Shown: one piece after another, positions 1-8,088 of the stretch
How the letters are laid out: each line of letters begins with the position of its first letter
How positions within the stretch are numbered: position 1 is the stretch's first letter
Source: Curtobacterium sp. MCLR17_007
GTDB taxonomy: Bacteria; Actinomycetota; Actinomycetes; Actinomycetales; Microbacteriaceae
Length of the DNA: 64,000 nt
Reading direction: 5' to 3'
NCBI RefSeq assembly: GCF_003234655.2
Contig: NZ_CP126271.1
Location: 3,348,001 to 3,412,000 of the forward strand
The notes under the pieces: generated by a model
Databases searched by the model: none
The model's input: the letters and a program-made list of their open reading frames with translations, nothing else
What the model was told of the DNA's origin: nothing
Made by a program: the position numbers and the translations under genes

Positions 1-14
1 CCCACCGGAGCCGC

Positions 15-30
15 GCCGGGCCTCCCGTCC
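15..30. terminator. right arm of a GGAGGC-family terminator hairpin, cut by window edge
   Basis: The segment reads GCCGGGCCTCCCGTCC. It matches the right arm of the hairpins at 23560-23599 and 41031-41070. The matching left arm is not in the window, so this would be the end of a terminator that begins before base 1. Confidence 0.35.
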
Positions 31-55
31 GGTCCGCCCCCGGTAGCCTGATCCC

Positions 56-916
56 GTGACCGACAGCACCGCCACGCACTGGACCCTCACGCTGGTCTGC
101 GACGACCAGCCCGGGATCGTGCACGCCGTCTCCGGAGCCGTCGTGCAGGCGAACGGCAACATCACCGAGTCGCAGCAGTTCTCGAGCCACGACACCAACA
201 CGTTCTTCATGCGCCTGCAGGTCATGGCCCCGGTCGACCGGTCGACGTTCGAACAGGCCCTGGCTCCGGTCGTCGAGCGGTACGGCATGCGCGTGCAGCT
301 CGACGTGGTCGGCCGGCCGATGCGCACGCTGGTGCTCGTGTCGAAGGCGGGGCACTGCCTGAACGACCTGCTGTACCGGCAGCGCAGCGGGCAGCTGCCG
401 ATCGACGTGCCGCTCGTGCTGTCCAACCACGCTGAGCTGTCCGAGCTGGCGGCGTTCTATTCGGTCCCGTTCGAGCACCGGCCGGTCACCGACGCCGACA
501 GCAAGCAGGCGATGGAGCAGCGCGTCCTGCAGGCGGTGGACGAGCACGACATCGAGCTCGTCGTCCTGGCGCGCTACATGCAGATCCTGTCGCCGGAGCT
601 CTGCACCGCCCTGCGGGGCCGTGCGGTGAACATCCACCACTCGTTCCTGCCCGGGTTCAAGGGTGCGAACCCGTACCGACAGGCCCATGCCCGCGGCGTG
701 AAGCTCATCGGCGCGACGGCGCACTTCGTCACGAGCGACCTCGACGAGGGGCCGATCATCGAGCAGAACGTCGTCCGCGTCGACCACACGAAGGACCCGT
801 CCGAACTGGTCTCGATCGGCCAGGACGAGGAGTCCCGCACGCTCACCCAGGCGGTGCGCTGGATCGCGGAGGACCGGGTCCTCCTCGACGGCGCCCGCAC
901 GATCATCTTCAAGTAG
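56..916 (+). CDS. purU: Formyltetrahydrofolate deformylase PurU
   Basis: Hydrolyses 10-formyltetrahydrofolate to formate and tetrahydrofolate, balancing the cytoplasmic one-carbon pool and supplying formate. 286 aa, the usual family length. An N-terminal ACT domain spans about residues 8-85 and a formyltransferase domain about 90-280. The formyltransferase signature is clear: NIHHSFLPGFKGANPY carries the catalytic Asn and His, followed by DLDEGPIIEQ with the catalytic Asp. The start is GTG at 56. A TAGCCT -10 box at 44-49 lies six bases upstream with no Shine-Dalgarno, so the mRNA is probably leaderless. The DUF2568 gene follows after 7 bp and is probably cotranscribed. Confidence 0.95.
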   Translation: MTDSTATHWTLTLVCDDQPGIVHAVSGAVVQANGNITESQQFSSHDTNTFFMRLQVMAPVDRSTFEQALAPVVERYGMRVQLDVVGRPMRTLVLVSKAGHCLNDLLYRQRSGQLPIDVPLVLSNHAELSELAAFYSVPFEHRPVTDADSKQAMEQRVLQAVDEHDIELVVLARYMQILSPELCTALRGRAVNIHHSFLPGFKGANPYRQAHARGVKLIGATAHFVTSDLDEGPIIEQNVVRVDHTKDPSELVSIGQDEESRTLTQAVRWIAEDRVLLDGARTIIFK

Positions 917-923
917 GCACCGC

Positions 924-1331
924 ATGAGCAACGCCCCGCAGTCCCCGGTGGACTGGTCGGACACCCCGGACCCGCACGACGACGCGGTGTCCCCCCGCCG
1001 TGTCGACGTCTGGAGCGTGTTGCGCGTCGTCGTGTGCGTGTTCGGCCTGCTCTCCCTGGCGACGTGGGGGTACTACGCGTGGCCGTTCCCGATGCCCGGG
1101 CTGCTGTTCGTGATCGGTGCGCCGCTCTTCGCCGCGGTGGTCTACTTCCTGTTCCGTTCCTCGCGCTCGCCGATCGAGACGGACATCGTGGGCAAGACGA
1201 TCGTCGAGGTCGCGCTCATCGTCGCCGCCGGCGGCGCCTGGATCTCGATCGGGCACCCCGTGGTCGGCCTGGTCTTCGTGCTGGTCGCCGCGACGTCCGG
1301 TGTGGTCACCTTCCGTCGGGAGACACGGTGA
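924..1331 (+). CDS. YrdB/DUF2568 family small membrane protein
   Basis: 135 aa with about 35 hydrophilic residues, then four predicted transmembrane segments (roughly residues 31-50, 55-75, 88-107 and 110-128). The pattern GYYAW...GAPLFAAVVY...EVALIVAAG...GHPVVGLV matches DUF2568 (B. subtilis YrdB). Its biochemical role is unknown. It sits 7 bp after purU, and its stop overlaps the GTG start of nagA (GTGA at 1328-1331), so purU, this gene, nagA and the kinase appear to form one transcription unit. Confidence 0.8.
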   Translation: MSNAPQSPVDWSDTPDPHDDAVSPRRVDVWSVLRVVVCVFGLLSLATWGYYAWPFPMPGLLFVIGAPLFAAVVYFLFRSSRSPIETDIVGKTIVEVALIVAAGGAWISIGHPVVGLVFVLVAATSGVVTFRRETR

Positions 1332-2569
1332 GCGCGGGCGGCGGGCACATCGCCGGCCCCGGTGCCGACGCGGGTCCCGCTCCCAGCGCTGGCGGCCTGG
1401 AGGCCCGGCGCACCCTGGTCCGCGCCGCGCACCTGGTCGACGTGGCCGGGTCCACCCCCGACGGCTGGGTCCTGCTCGACGGCGAGACCATCCACGCGGT
1501 CGGCTCCGGACCCGATGCGCCCGCGGCGGACCAGGTCGTCGACCTCGGCGACGCCACCCTCGTCCCCGGCTTCGTGGACCTGCACGGGCACGGCGCCGGC
1601 GGTGCCGCGTACGAGGACGACGCCTTCGGGGCCGCCCTCGCGGTGCACCGGGCGCACGGCACGACCCGCTCGGTCCTGAGCCTGGTCGCGAACCCGGTCC
1701 CGGCGATCACCACCACGCTCGACCACGTCCGGTCCGTGATGGCAACCGACCCGCTGATCGTGGGCGTGCACCTCGAGGGGCCGTTCCTGTCGCCGGACAA
1801 CAAGGGCGCCCACAACGAGCACTTCCTGGTGCCGCCGACCCCCGCCGACGTCGAGGCCCTGCTCACCGCCGGCGACGGAGTGGTGCGACAGGTCACGATC
1901 GCACCGGAGCTGCCCGGTGCCCTCGACGCGATCCGCCGTGTGCACGCAGCCGGGGTCGTCGCCGCGGTCGGGCACACCGTCGCCTCGTTCGACCAGGCCC
2001 GCGCGGGCTTCGACGCCGGCGCCACGGTCCTCACCCACGCGTTCAACGCCATGCCCGGCCTGCACCACCGTGCGCCCGGGCCGATCGCCGCCGCGGTCGC
2101 CGACGACCGCGTGACGCTCGAGCTCATCCTGGACGGCGTGCACGTGCACCCCTCGGTCGCCCGGGTGCTGCTGCGTGCGGCACCGCGCCGCGTCGCGCTC
2201 ATCACGGACGCCATGGCCGCCGCCGGGTCCCCCGACGGCGCGTACACGCTCGGGTCGCTCGACGTGTCCGTCACCGACGGCGTCGCCCACGTGGCGGGCA
2301 CGGACACCATCGCCGGGTCCACCCTGACGCAGGACGTCGCGCTGCGGATGGCCGTGACCCAGGTCGGCGCGTCCCTCCCCGAGGCCGTGGCGGCGCTGAC
2401 CAGCATCCCGGCGACGGCGATCGGCCTCGGCGACAGGCTCGGTCGACTCGCGCCGGGCCATGCGGCGGATCTGGTCGCGCTGTCGCCCACCCTCGAGGTC
2501 CTGCGCGTGTGGGGCGCCGGCCGCGAGCTGTCCGTCCCGCACGGGTCCGCGGGGGCCGATCGCCCGTGA
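1328..2569 (+). CDS. nagA: N-acetylglucosamine-6-phosphate deacetylase NagA
   Basis: Deacetylates GlcNAc-6-phosphate to glucosamine-6-phosphate, the step before NagB. 413 aa amidohydrolase. Visible motifs are the metal-binding DLHGHG (about residue 82), HLEGPF, GHTVASF, THAFNAM and the catalytic-Asp motif LITDAMAAAG, then a C-terminal composite-domain tail ending near LAPGHAADLVAL. The reading frame stays open further upstream, but GTG at 1328 is chosen because it overlaps the previous stop and gives the normal family length. About 25 residues before the conserved domain are low-complexity Gly/Ala. The stop overlaps the next start (GTG/ATG at 2566-2569), so the next gene is probably translationally coupled. 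Confidence 0.93.
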   Translation: MSAGGGHIAGPGADAGPAPSAGGLEARRTLVRAAHLVDVAGSTPDGWVLLDGETIHAVGSGPDAPAADQVVDLGDATLVPGFVDLHGHGAGGAAYEDDAFGAALAVHRAHGTTRSVLSLVANPVPAITTTLDHVRSVMATDPLIVGVHLEGPFLSPDNKGAHNEHFLVPPTPADVEALLTAGDGVVRQVTIAPELPGALDAIRRVHAAGVVAAVGHTVASFDQARAGFDAGATVLTHAFNAMPGLHHRAPGPIAAAVADDRVTLELILDGVHVHPSVARVLLRAAPRRVALITDAMAAAGSPDGAYTLGSLDVSVTDGVAHVAGTDTIAGSTLTQDVALRMAVTQVGASLPEAVAALTSIPATAIGLGDRLGRLAPGHAADLVALSPTLEVLRVWGAGRELSVPHGSAGADRP

Positions 2570-3468
2570 TGCACGACGACGAGCTCGCGGTCGACGCCGA
2601 CCGGGTCCGTCGTCTCGTCGAGCACCAGTTCCCGGCGCTGGGCAGTCGTCCGGTCCGGGCGCTGCCGCTGGCGGGGACGGTCAACGCGGTCTTCCGGCTC
2701 GGCGAGGACCTGGCCGTCCGCTGCCCGCTGCACGCCGGGGACCCGGACGCGGTCCTCGCCACGATGCGGCACGAGGCCGACGCCGCACGGGAGTTCGCGG
2801 GCATCGCAGCGCTCCCGACACCCGATCTGGTCGCGATCGGCGCACCGGGCGAGGGGTACCCGCTGCCCTGGACGGTGCACACCTGGATCCCTGGGGACGT
2901 CGGGACGCCCGCCGGGGCCGCACGCAGCACGCCGTTCGCCGAGGACCTGGCCACGCTGGTGCTCCGGCTCCGCGCGGCCGACACGGGCGGCCGCTCCTTC
3001 GCGGGCAGCGGCCGTGGAGGACACCTGCCGGACCACGACGACTGGGTCGCGGAGTGCCTCGCCCGCAGCGGCGGGCTGCTGCCCGTCGAACGGCTGCGGT
3101 CGATGTGGGAACGGCTCCGCGTACTCCCGGAGCCGGACCGGCACGCGATGACCCACGGCGACCTGATCCCGGCGAACGTGCTGGTGCGCGGGGACCGCCT
3201 GGCCGGGGTGCTCGACGCGGGCGGCACCGGCCCGGCGGACCCGGCGCTGGACCTGGTCGCCGTGTGGCACATGCTGGACAGCGACGCGCGCGCGGTGTTC
3301 CGCACGCGCGTCGGCAGCGACGACGTGGAGTGGTCTCGGGGGGCAGCGTGGGCGCTCGAGCAGGCACTGGGGCTCGCCTGGTACTACCGCGACACGAACC
3401 CGGCCATGCATGCGCTGGGACGCAGCACGCTCACACGCCTGCTGGCAGCACCCGAGCTCGCCGGCTGA
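2569..3468 (+). CDS. APH-fold (aminoglycoside phosphotransferase family) small-molecule kinase
   Basis: 299 aa protein-kinase-like fold of the APH family (Pfam APH). The catalytic loop is MTHGDLIPANVLV (HGDxxxxN) near residue 195. The metal-binding segment VLDAGGTGPADPALDL follows it. The N-lobe has LPLAGTVNAVFRLG, a nucleotide-binding-like strand. The start ATG at 2569 overlaps the nagA stop; GTG at 2566 is one codon earlier and equally possible. APH proteins phosphorylate antibiotics but also amino sugars, homoserine or choline. The tight coupling to nagA suggests an amino-sugar or glycan-derived substrate, which is inference only. It ends directly against the convergent GH92 stop with no spacer. 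Confidence 0.8.
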   Translation: MHDDELAVDADRVRRLVEHQFPALGSRPVRALPLAGTVNAVFRLGEDLAVRCPLHAGDPDAVLATMRHEADAAREFAGIAALPTPDLVAIGAPGEGYPLPWTVHTWIPGDVGTPAGAARSTPFAEDLATLVLRLRAADTGGRSFAGSGRGGHLPDHDDWVAECLARSGGLLPVERLRSMWERLRVLPEPDRHAMTHGDLIPANVLVRGDRLAGVLDAGGTGPADPALDLVAVWHMLDSDARAVFRTRVGSDDVEWSRGAAWALEQALGLAWYYRDTNPAMHALGRSTLTRLLAAPELAG

Positions 3469-5925
3469 TCAGCGGTCGCGCGGCCGGTCCCGCGGGGCGG
3501 TGGCCCACGTCGTGTCCGGCGCCGCACCGACCTGCAGCGAGAGCGTCCCACCCCGGTTGACGAACGAGGACGGCACCCACGACCGCCCGAGTGTCCGGCC
3601 GTCCAGCTGGGCGCCCTGCACGAACGTGTCGGTCCCGGACGACCGGATGACGATCCGCTGCCCGCTGGCCCGCCGGATGTCGACCGTCGAGAACGTCGGG
3701 CTGGCCACGAGCATCTCGGCCCGCCCGGGTGTCTGCGGGTAGAGCCCGATCGACGCGAACACGTACCAGGCGCTCATCGTGCCGAGGTCGTCGTTGCCGG
3801 GGAGCCCACTCGGCCCGGTGCCGTACGCGTCGTCGACGACCCGGCGGACGGTCTCCTGGGTCTTCCAGGGCTGCCCGAGCGCGTTGTACATCCACGGCGT
3901 GTGGATGTCGGGCTCGTTCGTCGGGTCGAACTTCGTGGCGTCGCCGCCGGTGACCGCGAACGCACCCGAGTCGTCGTGGAAGAAGGTGTCGAGCCGTGCC
4001 ACCGCAGCGGCGTCGCCCCCGAGCGCCTGCGACAGGCCCTGCACGTCCTGCGGCACCAGCCACGTGTACTGCGCGCTGGTCCCCTGCGCGAACCCGACGC
4101 CGGTCGAGGGCGACCAGTCCGGTGCCCACGACCCGTCGGCCTGCCGTGCGGCCTGGTACCCGACGGCCGGGTCGAACGTGTTCGCCCAGTACGTCCCGCG
4201 CGCGGCGAACATCCGTGCGTCGGAGCGGAGCCCGAGCGACGATGCCCAGTACCCGAGCGCGCTGTCCGAGATCGAGTCCTCGAGGGTCTCCGCCGCGCCA
4301 CCCCAGCAGTGGCAGTCGTCGTTCGCGGCGTACTGGCGCTGCAGGTACTGGTCGAGCCCGGGTCGCTGCGCCAGGCACTGGCCCGGGCACCCGATGTCGC
4401 TGAGCGCGTCGGCGTTCTGCGTCGTCGCCTGGGTGCGGAGCGACTGGTAGGCGGCACGGACGTCGAAGTTCCGCACGCCCATCGCGTACCAGGTGGCGAG
4501 CGTCGCGGCCGAGGGGTCGCCGGTCATCACGTGGGTCGGTGCGCCGAGGTGCAGCCACCGGTCCCACACGCCGCCGTTCTGCTGGGCGAACCGCAGCATC
4601 GACTGTGCCATGTCACCAGCGACGTCCGGCCGCAGCAGCGCGAGCAGCTGGATCTGCGCCCGGTACTGGTCCCAGCCGGAGTACGTGCCGTAGACCGCGC
4701 GGTGTCCCGGGTCGATGCGGTGGACGCGCTGGTCCGGCCCGAGGTAGCGGCCGTCCCGGTCGTTGAGCGTGTTGGGCTGCATCAGCGCGTGGTAGACGGC
4801 GGTGTACAGCTGGGTGGTCCGCTCCGGCGTGCCGCCACCGACCCGGATGCGCGAGAGCTCCTGGTTCCACGACGCCCGGGTGGCCGCCGCCACGCTGTCG
4901 ACGCTCGCACGCCGGCCGACCTCACCGTCGCGGTTCGCGACGGCGCCCTCCGCGCTGACGTACGAGATGCCGACGCGGGCGTGCACCGTCGCACCGCGAC
5001 GCGCGTCGAACCCGATCCACGCGCCGGAGCCGCGTCCGGCACGGTCGGCCCCGGTCAGGTAGCCCTCTCCGCCGGAGACGTGCGTGCCTCCCGGCTGGAC
5101 GGTGCCGTCCTTCCAGGTGCCGGTGCTCGTGAAGTCACGGTCGAAGGTCGCGGTGAAGTACAGGCGGTAGTAGCTGCGGCGGTCGGGGTTCGTCGCGCCG
5201 CCGCCGTTGGCGCGGCGGCTGCAGAAGCCGCCGGTCAGGACGCTGCCGCTGACCGTGCGGGTGCGGGGGTCGACGCTGGTGGTGGCGTCCTCGCTGCCGT
5301 TGATCGAGTTCGAGGTGCGGAAGAGCAGGTTGGCGGCCTTCCCGGCGGGGAAGGTGAACGCGCCGACGCCGGCGCGGGTCGTGACGGCCAGGTCGGTGCG
5401 GACACCGTTGTCGAGCTGGACGCCGTACCGGCCGGGGCTGGCGGACTCCTGGTCGTGGGAGTAGCCCGCTGCGTAGACCGCATCGGTGGTGTCGGCAGAC
5501 GGCGAGGTCGTCACGGCGGTCGTGACCGGCATGATCGGCACGTCGCCGGCGGCACCGGGTGCGCAGCCCGCGCCGTTCAGGTGCGTCAGGCTGAACCCGC
5601 GCAGGCGGTCGACGTCGTACGAGTAGCCGTTCGCGACGGGTGTCGACGTCTGGTCGCCGGCGGTGCCGGTGGGACTCCACGCGACCATGCCGAACGGCGC
5701 GGTCGCGCCGGGCCAGGTGTTGCCGTCGTGGCTGGTCCCGATGAACGGGTCCACGGAAGCAGCCGGGTCGGTGGCCGGCCGGGAGGCCGTGGTCACCCCC
5801 GTCGTGCCGGCGGCGGTGGCCGGCGGGGTCACGACCACCGCGCCCAGCAGCGCGACGGCGACGGCCGCTGCGGCGAGAGGGACCGGACGGAGGAGCGGGC
5901 GACGGTGCACGCGAGGACGGGTCAC
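3469..5925 (-). CDS. Secreted GH92 family alpha-mannosidase
   Basis: Exo-acting, calcium-dependent alpha-mannosidase expected outside the cell. 818 aa with an Arg-rich n-region, a hydrophobic Ala/Val core (residues 15-36) and a likely cleavage after ATAAG. GH92 hallmarks: VDPFIGTSHDGNTWPGA near residue 57, HLNGAGC, NDDCHCWGGAAETLED, and the C-terminal GLPGNDDLGTMSAWYVF with the catalytic Asp pair. No carbohydrate-binding module or sorting signal was seen, so it is probably free. The start is GTG at 5925. A TAGCGT -10 box (5933-5938) seven bases upstream and no ribosome site suggest a leaderless mRNA. GH92 enzymes typically trim alpha-1,2, 1,3 or 1,6 mannose from N-glycans or yeast mannan; the linkage cannot be told here. 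Confidence 0.92.
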   Translation of the reverse strand: MTRPRVHRRPLLRPVPLAAAAVAVALLGAVVVTPPATAAGTTGVTTASRPATDPAASVDPFIGTSHDGNTWPGATAPFGMVAWSPTGTAGDQTSTPVANGYSYDVDRLRGFSLTHLNGAGCAPGAAGDVPIMPVTTAVTTSPSADTTDAVYAAGYSHDQESASPGRYGVQLDNGVRTDLAVTTRAGVGAFTFPAGKAANLLFRTSNSINGSEDATTSVDPRTRTVSGSVLTGGFCSRRANGGGATNPDRRSYYRLYFTATFDRDFTSTGTWKDGTVQPGGTHVSGGEGYLTGADRAGRGSGAWIGFDARRGATVHARVGISYVSAEGAVANRDGEVGRRASVDSVAAATRASWNQELSRIRVGGGTPERTTQLYTAVYHALMQPNTLNDRDGRYLGPDQRVHRIDPGHRAVYGTYSGWDQYRAQIQLLALLRPDVAGDMAQSMLRFAQQNGGVWDRWLHLGAPTHVMTGDPSAATLATWYAMGVRNFDVRAAYQSLRTQATTQNADALSDIGCPGQCLAQRPGLDQYLQRQYAANDDCHCWGGAAETLEDSISDSALGYWASSLGLRSDARMFAARGTYWANTFDPAVGYQAARQADGSWAPDWSPSTGVGFAQGTSAQYTWLVPQDVQGLSQALGGDAAAVARLDTFFHDDSGAFAVTGGDATKFDPTNEPDIHTPWMYNALGQPWKTQETVRRVVDDAYGTGPSGLPGNDDLGTMSAWYVFASIGLYPQTPGRAEMLVASPTFSTVDIRRASGQRIVIRSSGTDTFVQGAQLDGRTLGRSWVPSSFVNRGGTLSLQVGAAPDTTWATAPRDRPRDR

Positions 5926-6016
5926 GTCGGTGACGCTAGCCCCCTCGGACGGGGGACGGTCACGACGTCACGGATCGGCCGTCCGGATTTCACCGTGCAT
6001 GCACCAGGATGAGCGC

Positions 6017-7198
6017 ATGAGCGTCATGGTCTCCCTCTTCGATGCACGCCGGACCCGCACGAGCGAGAAGTACACGGCCTACCCGCCGGACGTGCTGCCA
6101 ATGTTCGTGGCCGAGATGGACAGCATGCTCGCCGAGCCCGTGCGCGAGGCCCTCGCCGCCGCCGTCAGCGCGGGCGACACCGGGTACGTCGGACACGGTC
6201 GGGCGCTCCCCGAGGCCTTCGCCGACTTCGCCCGTGACCGCTGGGACTGGCAGGTCGACCCCGATCTCGTCCGCACGACCACGGACGTCTCCGTCGCCGC
6301 GGTCGAGACGCTGCGCCGTGTCATCGAGCCCGGCGACCAGGTCGTCATCATGCCGCCCGTGTACCCGCCGTTCTGGGACTACATCACCGAAGCCGGCGGC
6401 TCGGTCACCGAGGTACCGCTGCTGGCTCCCGAGGGGGCGGCCGACCCGTTCGACACCACGGCCGCATGGCGCATCGACCTGGACGGCATCCGTCGCGCCT
6501 TCGCCGAGGGCGCCCGGACCGTGCTGCTCTGCAACCCGCACAACCCGCTCGGACTCGTGCACGACCGGGAGTCCCTCGCCGCCCTGGCACGCCTGGCGGC
6601 CGAGTGGGACGCCGTCGTCGTCTCGGACGAGATCCACGCCCCGCTGACGCACGCCGATGCGACCTTCACGCCGTTCCTCGACGCGGGCGACGAGGCCGCC
6701 GCGGTCGGGGTCGCCCTGACCAGCGCGAGCAAGGCGTGGAACCTGGCAGGCACCAAGTGCGCGCTGATGGTCGGGGCGTCCGACCGGGCGCGATCGTGGT
6801 TCGACGACATGCCCACCGAGGTCGTCGAGCGCACCGGGATCCTCGGCTACACCGCCAGCGTCGCCGCGTTCAGCGAGGGCGGCCCGTGGCTGGCGTCCCT
6901 GCTCGCGGAGCTCGCGGCGAACCGGCGGGTGCTGGCCGAGGAGCTCGGCGACGTCCTGCCCGGGGCCCTGCACCGCCAGCCCCAGGCGTCGTACCTGTCC
7001 TGGATCGACCTCAGGGCGCTGCCGTGGGGCGACGACCCCGCCGCGGTGCTCGTCGACGAGGCGAAGGTCGCGCTCGCCAGCGGGCCGGCGTTCGGGCGAC
7101 CGGGTCGCGGTTTCGCCCGACTCAACTTCGGGTGCTCGGAGGAGACCCTGCGCGAGGGCCTGTCACGCCTGCGGGACGCGTACACCGCCCGCAGCTGA
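6017..7198 (+). CDS. MalY/PatB-type aminotransferase (C-S lyase-like PLP enzyme)
   Basis: 393 aa fold-type I PLP enzyme of the MalY/PatB group, which usually cleaves cystathionine or cysteine conjugates at the C-S bond. Seen: the N-terminal KYTAYPPDVLPMFVAEMD, the cofactor-binding CNPHNPLG, DEIHAPL, and the Schiff-base lysine in TSASKAWNLAGTK (about residue 240). ATG at 6017 is preferred over ATG at 5999 because AGGA at 6005-6008 is at ribosome-site distance. It is divergent from the GH92 gene and convergent with nagB, with only 4 bp between stops. Substrate is not determined. Confidence 0.85.
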   Translation: MSVMVSLFDARRTRTSEKYTAYPPDVLPMFVAEMDSMLAEPVREALAAAVSAGDTGYVGHGRALPEAFADFARDRWDWQVDPDLVRTTTDVSVAAVETLRRVIEPGDQVVIMPPVYPPFWDYITEAGGSVTEVPLLAPEGAADPFDTTAAWRIDLDGIRRAFAEGARTVLLCNPHNPLGLVHDRESLAALARLAAEWDAVVVSDEIHAPLTHADATFTPFLDAGDEAAAVGVALTSASKAWNLAGTKCALMVGASDRARSWFDDMPTEVVERTGILGYTASVAAFSEGGPWLASLLAELAANRRVLAEELGDVLPGALHRQPQASYLSWIDLRALPWGDDPAAVLVDEAKVALASGPAFGRPGRGFARLNFGCSEETLREGLSRLRDAYTARS

Positions 7199-7202
7199 CG
7201 GG

Positions 7203-7988
7203 CTACTCGAAGCGCTGCCACTCCGGCTTGTTCGCGTAGGTGTACCGGTAGTAGTCCCCGAGCTGCAGCTCGGCGGCGGCGGCTTCGTCGACGACGACGG
7301 TGGCGTGCTCGTGGAGCTGCAGGGCGCTGCCGGGGACGAACGACGACAGCGGCCCCTCGACCGCGGCGGCGATCGCGGCGGCCTTCGCGGAGCCCTGCGC
7401 GACGAGGACCAGCTGCCGGGCCTCGAGGATCGTGCCGAGTCCCTGGGTCATGCAGTGCGTCGGGACCTGGTCGAGGGAGTCGAAGAACCGGGCGTTGGCT
7501 TCGCGCGTGGACGGGGCGAGCGTCTTGATCCGGGTGCGGGACGCGAACGACGACGTGGGCTCGTTGAAGCCGATGTGCCCGTTCGCCCCGATCCCCAGGA
7601 TCTGCACGTCGATCCCACCGGCAGCCCGGATCGCGGCGTCGTACTCCTTCGCCGCGAACTCGATGTCGGCTGCGCGGCCGTCGGGCACGCGGACGCGCGA
7701 CGGGTCGAAGCCGAGCGGCTCGACGACGTCGCGGGCGATGACGGCTGCGTAGGACTCGGGGTGCTCGAGCGGGATCCCGACGTACTCGTCGAGGGCGAAG
7801 CCGCGGGCCTGGGCGAAGGTGATCTCCCCTGCCGCGACGCGGCGGTGCAGGTCGGTGTAGATGCCCTGGGGGCTGGACCCGGTCGCGAGACCGACCACGG
7901 CGGTCGGCTTGGCCGCGACGACGGACGCGATCTTCGCAGCGGCGACCCGACCGACCTCGGCGGGCGTGGGCAGGATGATGATCTCCAC
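7203..7988 (-). CDS. nagB: Glucosamine-6-phosphate deaminase NagB
   Basis: Converts glucosamine-6-phosphate to fructose-6-phosphate and ammonia, feeding amino sugars to glycolysis. 261 aa, typical for the single-domain form. Motifs: VVGLATGSSPQG (phosphate loop), FALDEYVGI with the catalytic Asp, and ILGIGANGHIGFNEP. GTG start at 7988, with a GAGTGAG-like ribosome site just upstream. A perfect 12-bp palindrome of DasR-operator type begins 14 bases upstream of the start, which would place control at or near the transcription start. It is split from nagA by the GH92 and MalY genes, so nagA and nagB are not in one operon. Confidence 0.95.
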   Translation of the reverse strand: MEIIILPTPAEVGRVAAAKIASVVAAKPTAVVGLATGSSPQGIYTDLHRRVAAGEITFAQARGFALDEYVGIPLEHPESYAAVIARDVVEPLGFDPSRVRVPDGRAADIEFAAKEYDAAIRAAGGIDVQILGIGANGHIGFNEPTSSFASRTRIKTLAPSTREANARFFDSLDQVPTHCMTQGLGTILEARQLVLVAQGSAKAAAIAAAVEGPLSSFVPGSALQLHEHATVVVDEAAAAELQLGDYYRYTYANKPEWQRFE

Positions 7989-7999
7989 GAGCTCACTCT

Positions 8000-8015
8000 A
8001 CTGGTCATGACCAAT
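8000..8015. promoter_or_regulatory. DasR/NagR-type operator (dre-like) upstream of nagB
   Basis: The sequence is ACTGGTCATGACCAAT. Its 12-base core TGGTCATGACCA (8002-8013) is a perfect palindrome and resembles the actinobacterial DasR-responsive element, consensus ACTGGTCTAGACCACT. It lies between nagB and the divergent secreted protein at 8089. Repression of nagB in the absence of amino-sugar phosphates would follow if a GntR-family DasR homologue exists; none is in this window. Confidence 0.7.
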
Positions 8016-8045
8016 CAGGGCGATGGTCACGATCAGGTCGATGCG

Positions 8046-8061
8046 TATGAGATATTTCATA
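8046..8061. promoter_or_regulatory. AT-rich near-palindrome upstream of the secreted protein at 8089
   Basis: TATGAGATATTTCATA is symmetrical except at one base pair and is strikingly AT-rich for this genome. It ends 27 bases before the start codon at 8089, so it could be a -10 region, an operator, or both. No regulator is assigned. Confidence 0.4.
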
Positions 8062-8088
8062 TGTTCATTCCTTCGACCCTGGAGTCTC

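Noticed and set aside
1306..3411. Long minus-strand open frame (701 aa) across nagA and the kinase gene
   Set aside because: It is antisense to two clearly recognised genes with conserved motifs; the Arg/Pro/Ser-rich translation is typical of high-GC shadow frames.
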